Below are positions 49,794 through 58,657 of a DNA stretch of 64,000 bases, piece by piece. The notes beneath the pieces were generated by a model. It was not told the DNA's origin and searched no databases. It saw only the letters and a list, made by a program, of their open reading frames with translations. The DNA lies in NCBI GenBank assembly GCA_031556525.1, contig JAVBSS010000019.1:1-64000 (forward strand), given 5' to 3'. Position numbers and translations under genes: made by a program. Numbering within the stretch: position 1 is the stretch's first letter; each line of letters opens with the position of its first letter. Source of the DNA: JAVBSN01 sp031556525 (GTDB taxonomy: Bacteria; Bacillota; Clostridia; Lachnospirales; Lachnospiraceae).

Positions 49794-50534
49794 ATGTATA
49801 GATTTTTTGTGACAGGTGATACTACAATAGATGAATATATTAATATTGAGGGAGCGGATGTTAATCACATTAAGAATGTTTTGAGGTTAAATGTTGGAGA
49901 TAAGATTACCATTAGTGACGGTGAAGCAAAAGAATATATTTGTTCTATATATGATATGCAAGAAGATGTAATAATTAATAAAATTGAAGATATTGTAGGA
50001 ACTAATGCTGAATTAGCTGTTAATATAGTATTGTTTCAAGGTTATCCCAAATCAGATAAGATGGAACTTATAATTCAGAAAGTTGTAGAACTTGGAGTAA
50101 CAGAAATCGTTCCAGTAATGACAAAGAGAACTATAGTAAAATTAGATGATAAAAAAGCAAGTAAGAAAATAGAGAGATTTAATGCTATTGCTATGGCGGC
50201 AGCTAAACAGTCGAAGCGAGGAATTGTACCTACTGTTAGTTCTGTTATGACTTATAAGGAAGCTATAGAATATGCAAGTACATTAGACATGAATATAATA
50301 CCTTATGAAGATGCAAAGGGAATAGCACATTCGAGAGAGGTAATTAAAGATATACGAGGCAAGAAAAGCTTAGGAATATTTATTGGTCCTGAAGGTGGAT
50401 TTGCAGATGAAGAGGTAGACAAAGCTAAGAATATAGGAGCTATACCAATAACACTAGGTCATAGAATATTGCGTACAGAGACGGCTGGACTAGCAGTTAT
50501 GTCTATAATAATGTTTGAATTAGAAGAAGATTAG
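49794..50534 (+). CDS. rsmE: 16S rRNA (uracil(1498)-N3)-methyltransferase
   Basis: The 246-residue SPOUT-type enzyme methylates U1498 of 16S rRNA with SAM. MYRFFVT at the start, GADVNHIKNVLRLNVGDKI in the PUA-like domain, and IGPEGGFADEEVDKA and LGHRILRTETAGLAVMS in the SPOUT knot are the signatures. The start is ATG 49794 after GGGAAAGAG, since the frame upstream of it is occupied by the ilvE terminator. In many Firmicutes rsmE follows prmA, here they are separate. cysteine desulfurase follows 30 bases later. Confidence 0.94.
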   Translation: MYRFFVTGDTTIDEYINIEGADVNHIKNVLRLNVGDKITISDGEAKEYICSIYDMQEDVIINKIEDIVGTNAELAVNIVLFQGYPKSDKMELIIQKVVELGVTEIVPVMTKRTIVKLDDKKASKKIERFNAIAMAAAKQSKRGIVPTVSSVMTYKEAIEYASTLDMNIIPYEDAKGIAHSREVIKDIRGKKSLGIFIGPEGGFADEEVDKAKNIGAIPITLGHRILRTETAGLAVMSIIMFELEED

Positions 50535-50564
50535 ATAGTTATATATTTAGGATAGGAGTATTTT

Positions 50565-51707
50565 ATGGAAGTATATTTGGATAATGCAGCTACCACTAGG
50601 ATTTTTCCAGAGGTAAGTGAGATAATGATAGAAGCAATGGATGTTAATTATGGTAATCCATCGTCCCTACATCAAAAAGGTGTAGATGCAGAAAAATACA
50701 TTAAGTATTCTAAAGATGTAATATCGAAAGAATTAAAAGTAGATGCAAAAAATATTGTATTTACATCAGGTGGAACAGAATCTAATAATCAAGCATTAAT
50801 AGGTGGAGCTTTAGCAAATAGAAGAGCAGGTAAACATATAATATCTACTAATATAGAGCACCCATCAGTGTATAATCCTCTTATATTTTTAGAAGAACAA
50901 GGATATGAGATTACATTTTTGGAAGTAGATAAAGATGGACTAATAAATATGGAACAGTTAAAACAAGTAATGAGAGAAGATACGATATTAGTATCTACAA
51001 TGCTTGTTAATAATGAAGTGGGTTCTATACAACCAATAGAAGCGATATCAAAATTTATAAAAAGCGTTAATCCAAATGTGGTATATCACGTTGATGGAAT
51101 ACAAGGATTTGGTAAGATGCATATATATCCGAAAAGAATGGGTATTGATATGTTGTCAGTAAGCGGACATAAGATACATGGACCAAAGGGAATTGGTTTC
51201 TTATATATAGGAGATAAAGTTAAAGTAAAACCTATAATATATGGTGGAGGACAACAAAAAAATATGCGTTCTGGAACAGAAAATGTACCAGGAATAGCAG
51301 GGCTAGGAAAAGCAACAGAGGTTATATATAAAGATTTAGATAAACGATTAGAACATTATAAAATAGTAAAAGAAGCATTTATTGATGGAGTAATGAAATT
51401 TGATAATATAGTAAATAATTCAAAAGAAGCTCCACATATTGCCAACATAAGTTTTGGCGGTGTTAGAAGCGAAGTTATGCTACATGCCTTAGAAGACAAA
51501 GGGATATATGTGTCATCGGGTTCGGCTTGCTCAGCAAAGCATCCGGGTATAAGTGGTGTTCTGCAAGCAATAGACGTAGACAAGAATATGTTAGATTCTA
51601 CACTTAGATTTAGTTTTTCTTGCTATAATACCCTAGAGGATATAGAATATACGGTAAAGACTATAGGTGAGTTATTACCTATGCTTAGAAAATACGTTAG
51701 AAAATAA
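50565..51707 (+). CDS. Cysteine desulfurase (IscS/NifS-like, paired with ThiI)
   Basis: The 380-residue PLP enzyme takes sulfur from cysteine. MEVYLDNAATTRIFPEV opens it, SGHKIHGPKGIGFLYI holds the PLP lysine, and SSGSACSAKHPGISGVL contains the active cysteine on a short loop. It is class I NifS/IscS type, about 380 residues. The pairing with thiI 24 bases downstream indicates sulfur delivery for 4-thiouridine in tRNA, as with Bacillus NifZ. TAGGAGTATTTT precedes the ATG. Supply of iron-sulfur clusters elsewhere cannot be excluded. Confidence 0.93.
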   Translation: MEVYLDNAATTRIFPEVSEIMIEAMDVNYGNPSSLHQKGVDAEKYIKYSKDVISKELKVDAKNIVFTSGGTESNNQALIGGALANRRAGKHIISTNIEHPSVYNPLIFLEEQGYEITFLEVDKDGLINMEQLKQVMREDTILVSTMLVNNEVGSIQPIEAISKFIKSVNPNVVYHVDGIQGFGKMHIYPKRMGIDMLSVSGHKIHGPKGIGFLYIGDKVKVKPIIYGGGQQKNMRSGTENVPGIAGLGKATEVIYKDLDKRLEHYKIVKEAFIDGVMKFDNIVNNSKEAPHIANISFGGVRSEVMLHALEDKGIYVSSGSACSAKHPGISGVLQAIDVDKNMLDSTLRFSFSCYNTLEDIEYTVKTIGELLPMLRKYVRK

Positions 51708-51731
51708 TTATTATTTGAGGAGATATATATA

Positions 51732-52913
51732 ATGGAATACAAAGCACTGTTGATTAAATATGCAGAGATAGGTACAAAAGGAAAAAACAGATATGTATTT
51801 GAGGATACATTATGTAGAGAGATAAGAAAAAGATTGAAGAAGTTAGGTAGCTTTAATGTGCGTAAAGAATATGGACGTATATTTGTAGAAGCTGAGTCAG
51901 AATATGATTATGAAGATGTAATGGCTAAGCTTACAAAGATATTTGGTATTAGCGCTATATGTCCAGTTGTGATAGTAGAAGATATTGAGTTCGAAAATGT
52001 AACGAACAAAGTAATAGAGTATTTTGATGAATGTTATGATAATAAAAATATAACATTTAAAGTAAATGCAAGACGTGCAGGAAAGTCTTACCCTATGGAT
52101 TCTATGGAAATTAATATGGAACTCGGCCATATATTATTAGAGAAATTTCCAGAGTTAAAAGTAGACGTTCACAAACCAGATGTTATGCTTAACGTAGAAA
52201 TAAGAAAGCAAGTATATATATATTCAGTAATAGTACCAGGTGCTGGTGGGCTTCCAGTTGGAACTAACGGTAGAGCAACAGTGTTATTATCAGGAGGAAT
52301 TGATAGTCCTGTAGCTGCGTATATGATAGCTAAGAGAGGTGTATATCTTGATGCGGTATATTTTCATGCATCACCATATACAAGTGAGAGAGCAAAGCAA
52401 AAGGTAGTGGATCTAGCGGCTTTAGTATCAGAGTATGCTGGAACAATTAATTTACATATTGTAAACTTTACAGATATTCAATTAATGATATATGATAGAT
52501 GTCCACATGAAGAACTTACAATTATTATGAAAAGATATATGGTTAAAATAGCAGAAGAGATAGCTAAGAAAACAGATAGTCTAGCAATAATTACAGGGGA
52601 ATCAATAGGACAAGTGTCAAGTCAAACGTTACAAAGTCTTGGAGTAATAGATAATATCGCGACAATGCCTATATATAGACCGTGTATCGGAATGGATAAG
52701 CAAGAGATAATCGATATATCTGAGAAGATAGGTACATACGAGACATCGATACAACCATATGAAGATTGTTGTACAACATTTGTTGCGAAACATCCAGTTA
52801 CAAGACCTATACTTGAACGTATAGAAGAATCAGAGGAAAAACTTGCAGATGTAATTGATGATATGATAAAAGTAGCAGTAGATACAGCGGAGTTAACTTG
52901 GGTAAGAAAATAG
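51732..52913 (+). CDS. thiI: tRNA 4-thiouridine synthase ThiI
   Basis: The 393-residue protein makes 4-thiouridine at U8 of tRNA. It has an N-terminal ferredoxin-like domain and THUMP domain (residues about 1-165) and the PP-loop ATPase with SGGIDSPVA (near residue 182). QPYEDCCTTFVAKHP near residue 338 is conserved. The rhodanese domain of E. coli ThiI is absent, as in Firmicutes, so sulfur must come straight from the neighbouring desulfurase. The length is normal. The two tRNAs in the window have a U at position 8. Confidence 0.94.
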   Translation: MEYKALLIKYAEIGTKGKNRYVFEDTLCREIRKRLKKLGSFNVRKEYGRIFVEAESEYDYEDVMAKLTKIFGISAICPVVIVEDIEFENVTNKVIEYFDECYDNKNITFKVNARRAGKSYPMDSMEINMELGHILLEKFPELKVDVHKPDVMLNVEIRKQVYIYSVIVPGAGGLPVGTNGRATVLLSGGIDSPVAAYMIAKRGVYLDAVYFHASPYTSERAKQKVVDLAALVSEYAGTINLHIVNFTDIQLMIYDRCPHEELTIIMKRYMVKIAEEIAKKTDSLAIITGESIGQVSSQTLQSLGVIDNIATMPIYRPCIGMDKQEIIDISEKIGTYETSIQPYEDCCTTFVAKHPVTRPILERIEESEEKLADVIDDMIKVAVDTAELTWVRK

Positions 52914-52935
52914 TATAGATATAGAGTAAATAAAA

Positions 52936-52964
52936 AGGACAGACTAAGTTGTCTGTCCTGATTA
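52936..52964 (+). terminator. Terminator after thiI
   Basis: AGGACAGAC (52936-52944) and GTCTGTCCT (52951-52959) with loop TAAGTT form a strong stem. The A-run before and weak T content after fit a bidirectional role with the convergent HPr-like gene. Confidence 0.75.
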
Positions 52965-52982
52965 TTGCTTGCACGTTGTAGA

Positions 52983-53213
52983 TTATACTAGGTATGGTGC
53001 AAGAACTGCTAAGATCTCTTCGATGTTTGATTCTGCATGTATATTAAGGTCGATTGGCTTAGAAATATCTAAACTGAAAATACCCATAATAGACTTAGCG
53101 TCAATTACATATCTACCAGATACTAAATCGAACTCAGCGTCAAATTTGCTGATATCGTTAACAAAACTCTTTACCTTATCAATTGAATTTAATGAAATTT
53201 GTACTGTCTTCAT
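52983..53213 (-). CDS. HPr-like protein lacking the phospho-histidine
   Basis: The 76-residue protein has the HPr fold pattern: the helix and the SGRYVIDAKSIMGIFSLDIS segment equal to the KSIMGLMSL of HPr and Crh (with the regulatory serine kept). The usual GLHARP active-site motif with His15 is replaced by SIDKVKSFVNDIS. It therefore cannot carry the EI phosphate and may act as a Crh-like effector of carbon control, or just be an HPr-family relic. AAGGAGGATATATTTTTATG gives a strong start. It stands alone and is convergent with thiI. Confidence 0.8.
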   Translation of the reverse strand: MKTVQISLNSIDKVKSFVNDISKFDAEFDLVSGRYVIDAKSIMGIFSLDISKPIDLNIHAESNIEEILAVLAPYLV

Positions 53214-53370
53214 AAAAATATATCCTCCTTGTTTATGTTATTTACCCTTATAGTATATGCAATGGTAGAAAAAGTCAATATACAAACTATCTAAAAAAGT
53301 TTTGATTAAAATGTTTAAATAGGCAAAAAAATCAATGAAATTGTGTTAAAATATCGGAGAATTTTAAAAT

Positions 53371-54669
53371 ATGGATAAAAATATAAATAAAAAAACTGCA
53401 GCAATTGTTACTTTGGGATGCAAAGTTAATAAATATGAATCGGATGGAATGGCAGAATTGTTAGAACAAGATGGCTATGAAATTATAGATTCAGAAAATA
53501 ACGCAGACGTATACATTATAAATACATGCTCTGTTACTAATATGGCAGAGAAGAAATCTAGACAGATGATTCATAGAATGAAGAGAAAGAATCCGAATTC
53601 TATTATTGTTGTTGCAGGATGCTATGTTAACGCAGCAAAGGAAGAACTTGAACTAGATGAATCAATAGATATAGTTATTGGCAATAATAAAAAGAAAGAA
53701 ATTATAGATATATTGAATCAATACGTTATAGATAATAATATAGCTGGTAATTATGTAGATATAAATGAAAAACAAGAATATGAGAGTTTTCATTTAACAA
53801 AGATAATGGATCATACAAGAGCTTATGTAAAGATACAAGATGGATGCAATCAATTTTGTTCGTATTGTATAATTCCTTATGTAAGAGGACGAGTAAGAAG
53901 CAGAAGTGTAGAAGATATATTAGCTGAAATAGTGGCATTGACTAATAATGGCATTAAAGAGATAGTGTTTACAGGAATACATATTTCTTCTTATGGTGTG
54001 GATTTTGAAGATAAAAATATAGATTTGTTGTACTTGATAAATGTTATTAGTGATATAGAAGGAGTCAAGAGGATAAGATTAGGATCTCTTGAACCTAGAA
54101 TAATAACAGAAGAATTTGTAAGTGGAATATACAATAATGAGAAAGTTTGTCCTCATTTTCACTTGTCGTTACAGAGTGGATGTAATGACACACTACAGAG
54201 AATGAATAGAAAATATACTATAGAAGAATATATGGCAAGTTGTGATCTGTTAAGGAAATATTATGATCGACCAGCTATAACTACGGATGTTATTGTAGGA
54301 TTTCCTGGAGAAACACAGGAAGAATTCAATGTAACGTATGAAGCTCTAGTTAAACTTAATTTGTATGAAATGCATATATTCAAATATTCTGTTAGAAAAG
54401 GAACAGTAGCAGAGAATATGCCGAATCAAGTTCCAGAAAACATTAAAAATGTAAGAAGTGACAAATTACTTGAATTAGCAGATAAAAATAAAAAACAATT
54501 TGAAGATAGTTTTATTGGTGAAAAACTAAGTGTATTAATAGAAGAGAAGGTAGAAAAAGACGGAAATACAATGTATACTGGACATTCTAAGAGATATATC
54601 AAGGTAACAAAAAAACTAGAAGAAACAAGTATAAATCAGATTTTAGATATAGAATATAAACCACGGTAG
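53371..54669 (+). CDS. mtaB: tRNA t6A37 methylthiotransferase MtaB
   Basis: The 432-residue radical SAM enzyme adds a methylthio group to t6A37 of tRNAs that read ANN codons. An N-terminal UPF0004 domain with TLGCKVNKYESDGM, NTCSVT and VAGCYVNAA holds three cysteines for one cluster. The radical SAM motif is CNQFCSYCIIPYVRGR. The C-terminal TRAM domain is short. YVRGRVRSR is the MtaB mark against MiaB and RimO. The start has CGGAGAATTTT upstream. It leads to a small run of housekeeping genes. Confidence 0.93.
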   Translation: MDKNINKKTAAIVTLGCKVNKYESDGMAELLEQDGYEIIDSENNADVYIINTCSVTNMAEKKSRQMIHRMKRKNPNSIIVVAGCYVNAAKEELELDESIDIVIGNNKKKEIIDILNQYVIDNNIAGNYVDINEKQEYESFHLTKIMDHTRAYVKIQDGCNQFCSYCIIPYVRGRVRSRSVEDILAEIVALTNNGIKEIVFTGIHISSYGVDFEDKNIDLLYLINVISDIEGVKRIRLGSLEPRIITEEFVSGIYNNEKVCPHFHLSLQSGCNDTLQRMNRKYTIEEYMASCDLLRKYYDRPAITTDVIVGFPGETQEEFNVTYEALVKLNLYEMHIFKYSVRKGTVAENMPNQVPENIKNVRSDKLLELADKNKKQFEDSFIGEKLSVLIEEKVEKDGNTMYTGHSKRYIKVTKKLEETSINQILDIEYKPR

Positions 54670-54750
54670 TAATTGTTTGCAATATATTGGTTGATATTTA
54701 TTTGGATTTATATTAATATTATAATATATATATTTTAAGGACGTGAGAAA

Positions 54751-55008
54751 ATGAGTTTAGATAATACACAATATGTTAAAGTAGTAAAAGACAATGTAAT
54801 AGAAGTAGAGGATGTACTTGCACAAGTATATGAAGCACTTGTGGAAAAAGGATATAATCCTGTTAGTCAAATAGTTGGATATGTTATGAGTGGAGACCCT
54901 ACATATATAACAAGTCATAAGGGAGCAAGAAGTTTAATTATGAAAGCTGAACGTGATGAGATTATAGAAGTGCTACTAGAGCATTATATTAATACAAAGT
55001 TAAAGTAG
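54751..55008 (+). CDS. ireB: IreB-family regulatory phosphoprotein (DUF965)
   Basis: The 85-residue protein matches the IreB/DUF965 family: VLAQVYEALVEKGYNPVSQIVGYVMSGDPTYITSHKGARSLI is nearly the whole family consensus. In Enterococcus IreB is phosphorylated by the PASTA kinase IreK and works against cephalosporin resistance. It is followed 9 bases later by ruvX. AAGGACGTGAGAAA precedes the ATG. The kinase is not in the window. Confidence 0.95.
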   Translation: MSLDNTQYVKVVKDNVIEVEDVLAQVYEALVEKGYNPVSQIVGYVMSGDPTYITSHKGARSLIMKAERDEIIEVLLEHYINTKLK

Positions 55009-55017
55009 AGGAACAAT

Positions 55018-55440
55018 ATGAAAATTATGGGACTAGACTATGGATCAAAGACGGTAGGAGTTGCAATTAGCGATGGATTATTGATTACAGCTCAACCTAT
55101 TGAGACCATAACTAGAAAATCTGAGAATAAGTTGAGACAAACCCTAGCACGTATAGAAGAGCTTATAGAAGAGAACGATATAGATAAAATAATTTTGGGA
55201 TATCCTAAAAATATGAATAATACTATTGGAGAAAGAGCTGTAGCCACTGAAGAATTCAAAGAAAATTTGGAGAGGCGTACAGGTCTTTTGGTTGTGCTTT
55301 GGGATGAGAGACTTACAACTAAGGAATCAGAGAGAATACTAATGGATACTGGTGTAAGAAGAGAGAATAGAAAAGACTATATAGATAAGATGGCGGCAGC
55401 TATTATATTACAAAATTATTTGGATGCTAATTCTAAATAG
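55018..55440 (+). CDS. ruvX: Putative pre-16S rRNA nuclease / Holliday junction resolvase RuvX
   Basis: The 140-residue RNase H-fold protein starts MKIMGLDYGSKTVGVAISD, the YqgF signature, and has IDKIILGYPKNMN, VVLWDERLTTKES and KDYIDKMAAAIILQNYL. YqgF processes the 5' end of 16S rRNA in E. coli and was proposed as a Holliday resolvase. It is between ireB and the DUF1292 gene, as in B. subtilis yrzL-yrrK-yrzB. The start has AGGAAC 4 bases upstream. Confidence 0.94.
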   Translation: MKIMGLDYGSKTVGVAISDGLLITAQPIETITRKSENKLRQTLARIEELIEENDIDKIILGYPKNMNNTIGERAVATEEFKENLERRTGLLVVLWDERLTTKESERILMDTGVRRENRKDYIDKMAAAIILQNYLDANSK

Positions 55441-55469
55441 TATTAGCGTATGTGAAAGGGCAATGTAGA

Positions 55470-55739
55470 ATGGAAGAAACAAAGGTTATTACTTTTGAAA
55501 CAGAAGACGGAGAAAAAGTTGATTTTTATGTACTAGAGCAAACAACGCTTGTGGGTACTAATTATATACTCGTTACTGATAGTGAAGAGGACGAGGACGG
55601 AGAATGTTTAATATTAAAAGAAACAAAGATAGAATCGGACGATACTGTTATATATGAAATAGTCGAAGATGATAAAGAGTTATCTAGTATATTTAAAATA
55701 TTCTCTGAATTATTAGAAGATATTGATTTGGAGGTATGA
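55470..55739 (+). CDS. DUF1292 protein (YrzB-like)
   Basis: The 89-residue acidic protein matches DUF1292: VITFETEDGEKVDFYVLEQTTLVGTNYILVTDSEEDEDGECLILK. It is the third member of the conserved ireB-ruvX-yrzB group; its function is unknown. I start it at ATG 55470, which has AAAGGG 10 bases upstream; a GTG at 55452 in frame adds six residues (MKGQCR) not seen in relatives. Its stop overlaps the region of the rnj ribosome binding site. Confidence 0.9.
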   Translation: MEETKVITFETEDGEKVDFYVLEQTTLVGTNYILVTDSEEDEDGECLILKETKIESDDTVIYEIVEDDKELSSIFKIFSELLEDIDLEV

Positions 55740-55741
55740 TT

Positions 55742-57406
55742 TTGAAAACAATTGAAAATGCGTCTGTTAAGATAATCCCATTAGGAGGATTAGAACAGAT
55801 AGGAATGAATATTACTGCTATCGAATATGAGGATAGTATTATAGTAATAGACTGCGGGTTATCATTTCCAGAAGATGATATGTTAGGTATAGATTTGGTA
55901 ATACCAGATGTGACATATCTTAAGGAAAATGCAAGTAAAGTAAAAGGATTAGTGATAACTCATGCTCATGAGGATCATATTGGAGCAATTCCTTATGTAG
56001 AAAAAGAACTTAATATGCCTATATATGCTACAAAATTAACTATGGGTATAATAGAGAATAAATTAAGAGAACATAGTCTTATGAAAGTAGTAAAACGTAA
56101 GGTTGTGAAACATGGACAAATAATTAACTTAGGATGCTTTAGAATAGAATTTATAAGAACTAATCATTCTATAGCAGATTCAGCAGGATTAGCTATATAT
56201 ACAAAGGCTGGAATTATTGTTCATACAGGTGATTTCAAAGTAGATTATACACCTGTATTTGGTGAAGTAATGGATTTGCCTAGATTTGCAGAATTAGGCA
56301 AGAAGGGTGTATTGGCATTAATGGCAGATAGTACTAATGTTGAGAGGCCTGGATATACTATGTCTGAGAGAACAGTAGGTAAGACTTTTGATAATTTATT
56401 TGCAGACAATAGAGACCATAGACTTATAATAGCTACATTTGCATCTAACGTAGATCGTGTACAACAGATTATCAATTCTGCACACAGATATGCTAGAAAA
56501 GTAGTTGTTGAAGGAAGAAGTATGGTTAATATAATTCATACAGCTCAAGAGTTGGGTTATATTAATATTCCAGACAATACACTTATTGATATTGAAACTA
56601 TGAAGAATTATGCTGATGAACAGTTGGTACTTATTACTACGGGTAGTCAAGGTGAGAACATGGCTGCATTGTCAAGAATGGCAGCGTCTATTCATAGAAA
56701 AGTAGTTATTAAACCAGGTGATACTGTAATATTTAGTTCAAGCCCTATTCCTGGAAATGAAAAAGCTATATTCAAAGTTATTAATGAACTTGAGCAAAAG
56801 GGTGCCAAAGTAGTATTTCAAGACACTCATGTTTCAGGACATGCATGCCAAGAAGAATTAAAACTTATATATGCACTTACAAGACCGAAGTTTGCAATAC
56901 CGGTTCATGGGGAATATAGACATTTAAAGAGACATGCAGAATTAGCAGTAGATATGGGTGTTGATAAGAAGAATGTTAAGATTTTATCTACAGGAGATAT
57001 ATTGGAAATATCACCAGAGAAGGCTAATGTAATAGGAAAAGCCCCTTCAGGTGGAATATTTGTAGATGGTCTCGGTGTTGGTGATGTTGGAAATATTGTT
57101 TTAAGAGATAGACAACAGTTATCACAAAATGGATTAATGATAGTAGTAGTGACACTTGAAAAACATAGTAATCAAGTTATATCAGGACCAGACATTGTAT
57201 CAAGAGGTTTTGTATATGTAAGAGAATCAGAGACATTGATGGATGATTGTAGAATGGTTGTGCAAGATGCTTTGGATGAATGTAGTAGAAAAAATATTAC
57301 TGACTGGGGCAAGATAAAAGGTAAGATAAAAGATTCTCTAGGAGAATTTTTGTGGAAGAAAACTAAGAGAAATCCTATGGTGTTACCAATTATTACAGAA
57401 GTATAG
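55742..57406 (+). CDS. rnj: Ribonuclease J
   Basis: The 554-residue enzyme is a metallo-beta-lactamase/beta-CASP ribonuclease with 5'-3' exonuclease and endonuclease activity. IIPLGGLEQIGMN near the N-terminus and THAHEDHIGAIPYV are family motifs; DSTNVERPG and SGHACQEELK follow. The C-terminal domain is present. The start is TTG 55742, 7 bases after GGAGGT; ATG 55736 abuts that site. It is the last of a group with ireB-ruvX-DUF1292. A weak hairpin (57407-57431) lies after the stop. Confidence 0.93.
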   Translation: MKTIENASVKIIPLGGLEQIGMNITAIEYEDSIIVIDCGLSFPEDDMLGIDLVIPDVTYLKENASKVKGLVITHAHEDHIGAIPYVEKELNMPIYATKLTMGIIENKLREHSLMKVVKRKVVKHGQIINLGCFRIEFIRTNHSIADSAGLAIYTKAGIIVHTGDFKVDYTPVFGEVMDLPRFAELGKKGVLALMADSTNVERPGYTMSERTVGKTFDNLFADNRDHRLIIATFASNVDRVQQIINSAHRYARKVVVEGRSMVNIIHTAQELGYINIPDNTLIDIETMKNYADEQLVLITTGSQGENMAALSRMAASIHRKVVIKPGDTVIFSSSPIPGNEKAIFKVINELEQKGAKVVFQDTHVSGHACQEELKLIYALTRPKFAIPVHGEYRHLKRHAELAVDMGVDKKNVKILSTGDILEISPEKANVIGKAPSGGIFVDGLGVGDVGNIVLRDRQQLSQNGLMIVVVTLEKHSNQVISGPDIVSRGFVYVRESETLMDDCRMVVQDALDECSRKNITDWGKIKGKIKDSLGEFLWKKTKRNPMVLPIITEV

Positions 57407-57480
57407 GAAATTGATTTATATGTGCAATTTCAGTCATGTAAACAGAAAAAGTGCATTACTAAATTATAGTAGGTGATTGT

Positions 57481-57822
57481 ATGAAAGATGTTATATATCA
57501 AAGTAAACAATTGAATATCAAGATAAGACAAAGTAACGAATATAACCATTATATAAGAACTAAGAATCGTTTGAAAGAAGATATGGATTTATACAATACT
57601 CTTAATGAATTTAGAAGAAGGAATTTTGAGTTGCAGAGCAATAGCGAAGACAGAAACGTATATGAAGATACAGTGGCTTTGAGTAATGAGTATGAGAAAA
57701 TATTATATAATTCGAGAGTTAATGAATTTTTAATAGCTGAGCAAAGGATATGTAGACTTATGCAAGAGGTGTATGGTTCCATAGCAAATTCTTTGGATTT
57801 TGATTTCGATTTTATTAATTGA
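57481..57822 (+). CDS. YlbF-family regulator
   Basis: The 113-residue helical protein matches the YlbF/YmcA family: DVIYQSKQLNIKIRQSNEYNHYIRTKNRLKED near the start and the FLIAEQRICRLMQEVY helix. In Bacillus YlbF, YmcA and YaaT form a complex that sets RNase Y specificity and affects competence, sporulation and biofilm. The pairing with RNase J upstream suits an RNA decay function. TAGGTGATTGT precedes the ATG. The charged, short C-terminus (DFDFDFIN) is unusual. Confidence 0.82.
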   Translation: MKDVIYQSKQLNIKIRQSNEYNHYIRTKNRLKEDMDLYNTLNEFRRRNFELQSNSEDRNVYEDTVALSNEYEKILYNSRVNEFLIAEQRICRLMQEVYGSIANSLDFDFDFIN

Positions 57823-57889
57823 TACTATTACAAGATAGAGTTTTCAAGCTTAGTAATAATGCATACAGAGTATATGTAGGAGACCAACT

Positions 57890-58657
57890 ATGACAAATAA
57901 TAATACAAATGAATCTAAGGCAAATCAATTAGGTGGGAAACCGGTTAGAAAATCAAATGTTGTTATGAGTAAAGCCGAATTAGCAAAAGCTAATAGTAGA
58001 CAACTAGAGGAGACTAATCGAGTTAGAAGAGAAATGGTAGCAGCTGCGGCCGCAGAACTAGATAGAATTAGTTCGCCAGGGGCTATGACTACTAATGTAC
58101 GTGCTGAGAAGAAGGAACCTACAAAAAGTCAAGTGACAGAGGCTGTAGAACCAGCAAAGAGACAAGTGGCAGCGACTGTAGAATCTGAGAAGAAAGTGAA
58201 AGATAAAGAATCAGTTGATGCGAAATCTTCTAAGACAAGTCAGAAGAAAAAGAAAAAAGAGTTAGAGCCTCTAGAAGGTGAAAATAAATCAGTTGCAATA
58301 GGTAGTTTGAAATTTGCATTTTCGTTATTAATTAATTCGGTAATCGTATTATTGTTGATACAAGTATTTATTCTTTCGTACCAATTTGGTTATAAACTAT
58401 TCGGAAACACTTCATATAATGCTAGTGACAAGTCGGAGATATCGGTGGTTATACTACCTGATTCATCTTCGTTAGAGATAGTGGAGACACTAGAAGATTC
58501 GGGTGTTATAGATAACAGGTGGGTTATGTTATGTAGAATCAAACTAGGTAAGTATAGTAGTGAATTGATGCCAGGAACTTATATCTTAAGTCCATCCATG
58601 ACTACGGATGAGATTATAGATACGCTGTGCGGTAAAGTAAGTGAGGATAGTAAGTAA
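57890..58657 (+). CDS. MltG-like membrane protein without the catalytic domain
   Basis: The 255-residue protein has a long charged N-terminus (residues 1-140, Lys/Glu/Ala-rich and low complexity), one membrane segment (about 147-168) and a short extracytoplasmic part (about 180-255). That part, VVILPDSSSLEIVETLEDSGVIDNRWVM and LMPGTYILSPSMTTDEIIDTLCG, resembles the LysM-like domain that precedes the transglycosylase domain of MltG (YceG). The catalytic Glu domain is absent, so the protein may bind peptidoglycan or compete with MltG. It has GTAGGAGACCAAC before the ATG, and the next gene follows directly after its stop. Confidence 0.75.
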   Translation: MTNNNTNESKANQLGGKPVRKSNVVMSKAELAKANSRQLEETNRVRREMVAAAAAELDRISSPGAMTTNVRAEKKEPTKSQVTEAVEPAKRQVAATVESEKKVKDKESVDAKSSKTSQKKKKKELEPLEGENKSVAIGSLKFAFSLLINSVIVLLLIQVFILSYQFGYKLFGNTSYNASDKSEISVVILPDSSSLEIVETLEDSGVIDNRWVMLCRIKLGKYSSELMPGTYILSPSMTTDEIIDTLCGKVSEDSK

